From: Pholiota molesta
Lineage: Eukaryota; Basidiomycota; Agaricomycetes; Agaricales; Strophariaceae
Assembly (NCBI GenBank): GCA_014925825.1
Contig: JACGCK010000046.1
Span: forward strand, 186,001-250,000
DNA: 64,000 nt
Direction of reading: 5' to 3'
Position 1 is the first letter of the stretch; every line of letters begins with the position of its first letter. A model generated the notes under the pieces. That model was given only the letters and a program-made list of their open reading frames with translations. It had not been told where the DNA came from and made no database searches. Positions 55,950 to 64,000 of this stretch are shown here, in pieces. A program made the translations under genes and the position numbers.

Positions 55950-58405
55950 ATGGCATCCGAAGAGAAAAGTGGCATCGATGGCTCTAAAGTTTCAGACACA
56001 GAATCCCTGCGAGGAGCGAGCCTCGAAGGTTCTTTGAATGGGCAAACTCCTCTGGTTCGCCAGCTGAAGAATCGCCATATCGCCATGATCAGGCACGCCT
56101 TCAAGTTTTCACTGTCTTAACAAAGCTAGTTCTGCTCATAATACAACGTTCTTTATCTAGTATCGGAGGCGTCATTGGAACTGGCCTTTTCTTAGGTACC
56201 GGAGGTGCACTTGAGAATGGAGGTCCCATCGGTGCGCTGGATTTCACCGGTGGAACTAACGTCGTCGATGCTTATACGTTATCCCGAAGGCCTGGTATTA
56301 GGATACATGCTGATAGGCACTGTCTGCTTCTCTGTTATGGTAAATGCCCTCCCTTTCTTAATTGATTTTGAATCTCTAAGCTAGCACTACTAGGTCTCCC
56401 TGGGAGAGATGATCGCGTTCTTACCTATTTCTGGAGGCCACATTAAACTGGCTGAACGTTTTGTGGATCCTGCTTTTGCTTTTACCATGGGTTGGAATTA
56501 TTGGTGCGCATCAGCGACAGAATGAATATCGTTCTGTGATGACTGATATTTTATGTCGCAGGTATAATTGGTCTATTATATTACCGGCAGAACTCAGTGC
56601 TGCTTCAGTTCTAATTGGGTTCTGGAATAAAGAGATTAATCCTGCCGTTTGGATTACGATCTGCATGATTGTCGTCTTAGCTATTAATTTACTTGGAGCA
56701 GGTAAGTTATTGTTCGTTGATTAAATTCACATTGACGCTCAAATTCTCAAGGCGCCTACGGAGAGGCCGAGTTCGTCTTCGCGTAAGTGTTTGTTAATTA
56801 GGTGCCACTCATCCACGGAATATCCACCAGTTCCATCAAGGTTATCACTATCACCGGCCTCATTATTCTTGGTATTGTTCTCGATCTCGGTGGTAGGAAC
56901 ACATGTCTGAATAGGCCTTCCTACATTGCTCAAGCCATTTTCATTCCCAGGTGGCCCAAATCACGACCGTCTGGGATTTCGATTCTGGAAAGAGCCCGGG
57001 CCTTTCGTTCAGTATGCTAAAATCGGAGGGTCTAAAGGCCGTTTCCTCGGTTTCTTCGCTGTCTTGACTCAAGCTGCTTTCTCTTACATTGGAACCGAAA
57101 TTGTTGCCGTAAGAATGCAAGTTTCTTGTGTCGAGGAGTTTTACCTTAGCAGACCGTTTTTGATCTATGTAGATCGCGGCTGGCGAGGCCAAGAATCCCA
57201 GGCGTAACATTCCCAAGGCCATTAAGAGAGTGTACATCCGTAAGTCAATATAAATACGACGAATCGACGGGCTTGAGATATTTATCCCTCTTACCATCCC
57301 AGGAATCCTTCTCTTCTACATCCTCGGGACCCTTGTGATTGGACTCCTGGTGCCATCGAATGACCCACGACTTAACCTCAAAGACGTCCAGGGAACGGCT
57401 GGGGCTTCTCCGTTCGTCATTGCTATCGAACGCGCTGGAATCAAATCGCTTCCATCTGTGAGCACTTCTTGCAGAGTCCCTAGAATAGTGTATAGAATGA
57501 ACAAAAAATTCTAGATTATCAACGCGTGTCTCTTAACCTCTGCCTGGTCGGCGGCATCCAGTGACCTTTACGCCAGCTCCAGAGCACTTTGTCAGTGGTT
57601 CTCTAATTCAATTCCGAAATCTTAGTTTGCTAATATCCGGCGCTGATACTTAGATGGCCTTGCATTCGCCGGCAACGCGCCCAAGATTTTCCTGCGCACA
57701 TCGCGCTCTGGTCTCCCCTACGTCGCCATCATCGTCTGTTCCCTATTCGCGCTCCTCGGCTACATGGCCGTCTCCGCTGGCGCTGGCCGCGTGTTCGGCT
57801 GGTTCTCGAACTTGACCGCCATCGCTGGGCTGATGACGTGGTTCGGGATATGCTTTACGTATATCCGGTTCCACAAGGGCCTGGCGGCGCAGGGCATCGA
57901 TCGGAAGAGCCTCCCGTACACCTCCGCGCTCCAGCCGTATGCGGCGTACTACGGCGCGTCTGCGTGCTTGATCATCTCCGTCGTATGTTGAGTCTCTCCT
58001 GAATGAGTACCGTCAAAGTTCTTACCAGTGATTTTAGCTGAGTGGATGGTCCGTTTTCCTCAAGGGCTTGTGGGCTACGGATACGTTCATCACGAACTAT
58101 CTTCCTCTCGTCCTCTTCCCGATTATGTATATCGGCGCCAGGTTCTACTATAGGGGCTCGATCAGGAAACCACACGAGATGGACTTCGTCACTAATATCA
58201 AGGAGATCGAGGACGCGACGTACGTAACAGCCACCAATTATGTGAATTTGCGAGTTACTGATTTGTTCTTTGTTTCGACCAGCTACGACGATCCTCCTCC
58301 GAAGAATGCGGCGGAAGCGGTTTGGCAGTGGTTGGTGAGTATCTTTCTGGCTCGTCATCAGTATGTATCACATATTAGGGCCGGAGAATTGATTGGAACC
58401 ATTAG
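55950..58405 (+). CDS. Amino-acid permease (APC superfamily, YAT type)
   Basis: Many exons from ATG 55950 to TAG 58403-58405. Landmarks in order: QLKNRHIAMI, SIGGVIGTGLFLGTG, VSLGEMIAFLPISGG, NLLGAGAYGEAEFVFA, IKVITITGLIILGIVLDLGG, and FWKEPGPFVQY. Then come FLGFFAVLTQAAFSYIGTE, EAKNPRRNIPKAIKRV, ACLLTSAWSAASSDLYASSR and GLPYVAIIVCSLFALLGYM. About 12 membrane helices; length near 560 aa is normal. It imports amino acids with protons at the plasma membrane. The closest types known are Dip5/general permeases, but specificity cannot be read from sequence. A GGPI|G junction removes a 60-nt intron at about 56232-56291. Confidence 0.85.
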
Positions 58406-59599
58406 ATGTAATTATCTCTTCGACTGAGGAGACTCGTCGCGTAGGAAGGACGCCGAAAGATAGATACACAATAGTAGTCAGATTCTATAATTTTATGCAA
58501 GTACTTTGATGATGGCACTCTTCGTATCAAACACCGGTGACGTTGTAGAGACGACGGGAAACCGATATCGTCGGGCAGGAATTTTGTAGTGTTGAAGGAC
58601 ATAGAACGATGATGAAGCGATGTCGGCCGGCTCAGAAGGCAGGACGGACGAGTTTGGAAGACAATACAGTGGAATCAAGTGTCGAATAAGGGCACATCAG
58701 ATGTGCAGTGCAGAAGTGGGCAAGTGTAGATTGCAACGATGTGGGTACGAGGGCCGGACTGCGTGTGCAAGATTGGAATGTGGCATGTGTAGATACAGAA
58801 CGATGGGCGGGGCCATTGAGCGAGATCTGGAGAGACTAGCAAGGCCGATGAGGGGCAACTCTTGAGCTTGAGCGCCAGAAAAGGAACGATGAATGCGCGA
58901 CTCCGAGTCAAGTGTCAGAAGGTTTGGACTTGGTTTGGACAGTCCGAGGAACCGGGAGAAGCCGCCGAGGCATGGCGAGGAGTCTGGAGGCCGGAAGGGG
59001 AGATAATGAACGATAACAACGCGCCCGCATCTCAATATCAAATCTGCATTCGATGTGCGAGTGCGCTCAACTTGATGTGAGCATGAGCGGCGAGTAAAGA
59101 GCGAACGGTGATGCGAGAGCGATGCGAGAGTCAGCACCGAGACGCTGTGAAAATTGCATGTCACACATCATTCTAATATTCTCACAGATGCGGAGCCGGA
59201 CGCCGGCGAGTCTATGCCGAGGTTGTGCCGAGGTGTCTTTGACCGAGTTCTACCAACGACTTCGGAAAAAAGAAGTCTGTAATGATTTAGATTGGTGCAT
59301 AAGGAGGTGACAAACAAGAACACGTATATGAAGCTTCCATGTGGAGGTGAGAAGCCGCATTCCCACTGCATCTAAGAACAATCTATCGACTCAGCGTGGG
59401 TCCGCCGTGGGAGGTCGAGGAATGATTCACTTCGGGCTGCAAGAAGAAGTTGGCAAGGCCCTTTTCTCATCTCATTAATTCGTAATCACGAACTGAAAAA
59501 GCGCGTGGCCTATAACAATATGCATCTGCGCTCCGTGTGTATCTTGAGCTCACAAAATCTGGTGAAGTCAACTACTATACAGAACATCTGAATCTCCCT
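58406..59599. other. Intergenic, no gene seen
   Basis: Open frames on both strands without recognisable domains. Includes the promoter of the adenylate-forming enzyme. Confidence 0.4.
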
Positions 59600-61712
59600 A
59601 TGCCTCATTTTTTAGAATATCTCCTTCCCGCGCTCAACAAGTACTCTTCGCGTATCCTGCTAAAGCTATTCACAGGAACCTCTGAAGCTCCGTCGTGGAG
59701 GTCGGTCACCTATCAAACGTTCATCGATGACCTCGAAAGGGTTGCCGCGCATTGGATTGAGCCTCTGCAGGAAGCCGGCCTCCAGCCGCAAGATGTTATT
59801 GGACTTTGGTATGCCAATAGCAGCAGGTTTTCTTCTATATATTCACTACGAATATGTCTTACAGGATCACTGGTGAAAAATACACTGATCTTGTACACTT
59901 GTATGCCTTGGCGCGTATTGGCTATATCCCGCAAATGCTCAACAAGGCTATGGCTACTCTGAATGACGCTGTGCCATCTGTGCTATCCCTAACCAATGGC
60001 AAAGCCATCTTGTACGACCCATTCTACTCCTCCGCAGTGGCGTCGTTGTCGTTTCCTCGTATTCCCCTTCTCAGCGATCTCAGCTCGCTTCCGCCTTTAG
60101 GCGACCGGAAATTGCCGGACTTGCCAATTGTGCCGGACGATGCAGTCGGTGTCATCTTCCACACCAGTGGCACCACCGGTGGCCGCCCCAAACCCGTCCC
60201 CGAAACCCACAAATGGCTGCGATGCCAGGCGCAGGTTCAATGGCCCGCGATATGGCAGGGTGGGGACGTCCAGGGCGTCGTCAATAACCTCGGTTCGTTC
60301 GCAAATGTCGGGTCAGCTACCAGTAAGTCTTCTTGCGGTTCATTCACGGCTTTTCTCATGGTGTTTCTGTTAGCTGTGAGCTACCTGGGATGGTCGGGTC
60401 AATGCCTCGTTCAAACGTCGAAGCCAGATTTCGATGCCAGCGAGTTCCTGGCGCTAATTGCGGAGGCAGGCATGAATTGGGCGTTCCTCTACGCGCCTTG
60501 GCTTTCGAAGCTGATCGGTATCGCACGGAACGACGCGAATGTGCTCGCAGCACTCAAAGGATTGGTGGAAGTGACATACACCGGCGCCGCTTTGAATCCC
60601 AGCGACGAAGCGTGGCTTGTCGAAAACGGCGTGAAAGCGACGGTGAGTACCATCTCATTTTTGATATATCCTGAGCTATTCAAACCATTTCCGGGACAGG
60701 CTATGTATGCTACGACTGAATCAGGTGCGTCCAGAACACCCTTGCCATACAATCCGATCCCTTTACTGATTAACATCGTCCAGGTTGTTGCTTAGTCTCA
60801 GACGTAAATAACACCGCCGCCCTGCCGTCCATGCACATTATCAAGGATGTGGATGCCAAGCTCATCCCAGCGACCAGCAGCAAGAAGGAAGATCTCGATG
60901 GGGACGCTGCCTCGCGTCTACAGGGAGGCAATCTTTTCGACCTGTTCATCCCCGCCGACGCCGCCAACTGTCCACACCCATCTATCAGGAATCGACCAGA
61001 TGGGCACATCACAGGGGACCTGTTCGAGGAGACCTCTCCTGGGATGTACGCATTCCGTGAGTAGAAATATCTTTGATTTGGACTACGTTGACGGCTGAAT
61101 TATACTGGACGATACTGGACTCTAGGTGGCAGAAATGATGACTGGATTAGAACCGGGAAACATCTGAGCTTTTGTGATACTAAGTAAGTGATGCTCATTC
61201 TCTCCAGCCTCTCCTATACTTGTTAACACGTCTTCCCCTGAATCAGATCAATCGAAGACAACATCTTGCACGTCTGCGCCGACCTAGTGGGAAACTGCGT
61301 CGTCGCTGGCCATTACAAGCCGGGGATCGTACTATTTGTCGAACCGCTATCCGTCGATCCTTCGGATGGTAATGCGGTGGAAATTCTGAAAGAACAGATC
61401 TTGGCGCGTCATGCTACCTTCAACGCCAGTGCCTTTATCCATGAGCGACTTCTATCCAAGGTCCAGATTGTCGCCGTTCCTCGGGGAACGCTGCCACGGA
61501 CAACAGTGCGTTTTCCGCCTCGCAATTATCCATGATAGTGTAAGTTGCTAACGTTTTCTAGGAAAAAGGAAATATTCGGTCAGTTATTCTATCTAAGGCT
61601 CGTCTGATGATTTTGGATCAGGCATCTAACTCGTATTTTGATTAGACGCAAAGCGGCGGAGGATGAGCATGCGGAGATCTTGGAAACCATATACGCACAG
61701 CTGAAAGTCTGA
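59600..61712 (+). CDS. Stand-alone adenylate-forming enzyme (ANL superfamily)
   Basis: Exons from ATG 59600 (MPHFLEYLLPALNKY) to TGA 61710-61712; about 570 aa. Core motifs: A3 P-loop HTSGTTGGRPKPVPETHKW, substrate-pocket region NNLGSF..VGSAT and A5 YATTESG. A7 is TGDLFEE, A8 is GRNDDWIRTGKHLSFCDTKSIED, and A10 is PRTTEKGNIRRK with the catalytic Lys. It activates an acid as acyl-AMP, for CoA or another acceptor. No carrier (PCP) or reductase domain follows the stop. This resembles the adenylation domain of fungal NRPS-like/aryl acid reductases cut to a stand-alone form. It lies between the permease and a methyltransferase on the same strand. Confidence 0.85.
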
Positions 61713-62647
61713 GAAGGTGATCCCATCCCGTCCGAACAGAAGATGTAGACAAAGAATATATCAAAGTATAAGTATATTCAGTTTTATGACTCGGTGCTCA
61801 GGCGTGCACACCCCGCACATTGTATTCATGGATACCCAATCTCAGAGCACTCGATCTTACACGGCCTCGTGGACCATTGGCAAGCTTCGCATGAGTCCAT
61901 CTTCAAGGTTCGGGTTCCATTCAAGGGACAATCCCTTACTTGCAAGTCAACAATGTAGGGTAAATGATGACGTGCTTTGCATTGTTGTAGACGGTGCGTT
62001 CTCAGAGGACGGAGGATGTTGGGAGGACGTTGGGATGAAGATATGACCTTTTCTCCGTTCTTTCGCCGCCGATCGGAGGTCATATCTCTGATTCTGACAG
62101 TTGCAATAAACTTACCACGCACCGCATCGTGTGACACTCTCTACCTCATCCATTGTCCTTTCCACTCCCACACAAGTTGCATGATAATGCCACATTCACT
62201 TTGCTAGCTAACTTTGCCGACCTGTTCGGGTCGGGCGGGGAGGATGTATCAAAGTACTGTGAGTCTTTCCTCCCCGTACTCCGTCCACGCTGTTGATATC
62301 GGCCATTTTGACATTATAGCCGCGCTCAAGGCACGTAAATGCCCAACCTTACACTCGACATCATGACAGACCAAACGCATGTTGTTTCGACGATGACCTT
62401 CCGATGGCGAGTAAGTTTTATCATCATATATCAGTCAAACTTCATAAGATAATGAGTACAAGATACCGCCTTGTATTCCATTTCCTAAACATTTTCAGTA
62501 CAATAGGCGTGCGATTCAGAAGACGATGTATCATTCAATGGGGATCGGGAAGTCGACGCGCAGTACTTTAAAAAACCAGAGTATATGATTCGATCCCTTC
62601 AGATAATACCGATTCCCCTTCCAGCCTGCTTTCAGACCTACTTCACT
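61713..62647. other. Intergenic, no gene seen
   Basis: Short ORFs only. It should hold the 3' end of the adenylate-forming gene and the promoter of the methyltransferase. Confidence 0.4.
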
Positions 62648-64000
62648 ATGGCTGCGCCTAATGGACAACTGTCTTCGCTTGTCAAGTTAATTTCTGAGGC
62701 GGCTCAAACTGTAGAGGCACACTTCGCGAAGTCGTCGAAGCCTTACGTCCCTTCACTGGATGACGTAGAGCCGCATCCACTGGATCTTGTGTCCGATAGC
62801 ATGGAGCTGCGAACGGCGATACAGACAATTGAAGGCGCTTGCGCGCAACTCGTCGCAACCGTGTTGAGACCAAGCCACACCATCATGAATGTATGAGGTT
62901 TTTGCTGTCGCAATTCTACTCAATTTAATTTTTTTTTTAAATCAGAGAGCAATGGGGGTATGTGGTTTCCAATAAAACAAACTCGCTGATTCGCTGATAT
63001 CCCGCCCTCGAAGATGCTAGAACCAGGCTGTATGGATGTTGTCATGGCGTATAAAATTCCGGATATTCTTCGTGATCAACTGGCGGGTGTCCACATTGCC
63101 GATATTGCAAAAAGAACAGGTCTTGAAGAACACAGGCTTGGGAGGATTATGAGACTACTCGCCACTAAGCACATCTTCAGAGAAAGTATGGATCTATCTT
63201 GTTTTCACGAGTCGTTACTTACTTCATTTTTTAGTCTCCAAGGACGTTTTTGTAAATAATAGATTGAGCGCACAACTTCTTTCGGAGAATCCAATGTCTA
63301 ATTTGTGTCGATACAAGTATTTACCCCTTTTGCCCATTATTTCATAATAAAGGAGCTGACCCGCTTCTTCGAATTAGTACCCAAGAGCTCCAAGGAGCTA
63401 TCCCTTTCCTTACGGAAGTTTTGGGAGACGAGGACTGGGGCCATTCAACCGCTCCAAACAAGACTGCTTTCAATAGGCATACCGGTTATTCCGGAACGAT
63501 GTTCGATTATTATAGCGGCATTGTAGGTCCATCATTTTGGTTAGGCGAATACTTTCATTATCAGACCCTATTTAGGACACAAAAATAGGCGCCGAACTCG
63601 GCGAGCGCTTCACTGTCGCCATGCATGGCTATGCTATCGCAAGTGAGTCTTTGGCTGTCATACATGGTGCGTTTTCGAAATGCCCCTACATTCAATTAAA
63701 CTGTCCTTACCGTCGGGAAACAGAGTTTCCTTGGAAAGAGCTACCCACAGGAACTACGATTGTTGACGTTGCCGGCGGTGTCGGCTACATGGCGCTGGAG
63801 CTCGCACGGCGCTTTCCCTCTCTACATCTGACTCTGCAAGACTTGCCGGAGAGAATTCTAGAGGCTAAACATGATCTCTGGCCCAGTGAATGCCCAAAGG
63901 CGATCGAGGAAAATCGTATCAAGTTCGTTCCATTTAATTTCTTCATCCAATCTCCCGTTTCGAATGCGGACATCTATTATGTGAGTTGATGCTTACTTTC
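62648..64000 (+). CDS. SAM-dependent O-methyltransferase (partial, runs off the window)
   Basis: Starts at ATG 62648. Exons include 62648-62890, a tiny one encoding RAMG at about 62947-62958, and one from 63014 (MLEPGCMDVVMAYKIPDIL). Later parts read VHIADIAKRTGLEEHRLGRIMRLLATKHIF, APNKTAFNRHTGYSGTMFDYY, and the SAM-binding GTTIVDVAGGVGYMALELA. These are followed by LQDLPERI and NADIYY at a GT donor. The winged-helix N-domain followed by a Rossmann core is that of COMT/sterigmatocystin-type O-methyltransferases (PF00891). The catalytic His region lies beyond 64000. Same strand as the adenylate-forming gene; likely tailoring in the same pathway (inference). Confidence 0.85.

Noticed and set aside
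58697..59164. 155-codon minus-strand ORF
   Set aside because: No recognisable features; overlaps equally long ORFs in other frames.
1..64000. Search for CRISPR arrays, operons or ribosome-binding sites
   Set aside because: Introns and gene families show a fungal nuclear genome; no regularly spaced repeats were seen.

Overview
The window is nuclear DNA of a filamentous fungus, most likely a mushroom-forming basidiomycete (Agaricomycetes). Genes carry many short introns (about 45-70 nt, GT..AG, a few AAG acceptors), exons can be tiny (7 nt in both MFS genes), and several families are ones typical of Agaricomycetes: F-box proteins with a Cys-rich head, DUF6534-like seven-helix proteins, fungal PARP-like proteins, small Cys-rich secreted proteins, and HeLo/MLKL-like proteins. 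Gene models were spliced by eye; for most genes the exon lengths add up to a whole reading frame.

Layout. 0.3-12.2 kb: three tandem paralogs of a FAD-dependent aromatic monooxygenase. Between copies 1 and 2 lies a repeat-rich stretch with a 1.1 kb inverted-repeat element and a decayed TauD-like dioxygenase. 12.8-25.2 kb: a block that looks like a fungal regulated cell-death or non-self-recognition locus. It has a HET-domain gene, two genes with HeLo/MLKL-like N-terminal bundles, and two related genes carrying N/G/T-rich, amyloid-motif-like modules (one fused to a conserved Agaricomycete domain). 25.9-36.6 kb: two F-box paralogs, an EI24/Rrt8-like membrane protein, two tandem small secreted 8-Cys proteins and a peroxiredoxin-like protein. 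38.0-54.4 kb: two closely related MFS efflux pumps flank an unrecognised gene, an intact TauD-like dioxygenase, a PARP-like gene, an ankyrin relic, a DUF1772 (anthrone-oxygenase-like) gene and a multi-helix membrane protein. 55.9-64.0 kb: an amino-acid permease, a stand-alone adenylate-forming enzyme and an O-methyltransferase cut by the window end.

How the genes may work together. The monooxygenases, dioxygenase, DUF1772 protein, adenylate-forming enzyme, O-methyltransferase and efflux pumps are the tailoring and export half of a secondary-metabolite cluster. No polyketide synthase, NRPS, terpene cyclase or reductase core is visible in the window. The middle block is the most unusual part. 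Membrane-active-type N-terminal bundles end in short N/G-rich motifs, and neighbouring proteins carry one to three copies of longer motifs of the same flavour. This arrangement recalls receptor-effector pairs that signal by amyloid templating (the HET-S/NWD2 paradigm). That functional reading is inference; the domain layouts and motifs are seen in the sequence.

The region is evolving fast: gene conversion among the monooxygenases, a segmental duplication, a tandem exon duplication, and at least three relics (dioxygenase, ankyrin, and a monooxygenase copy without its promoter).
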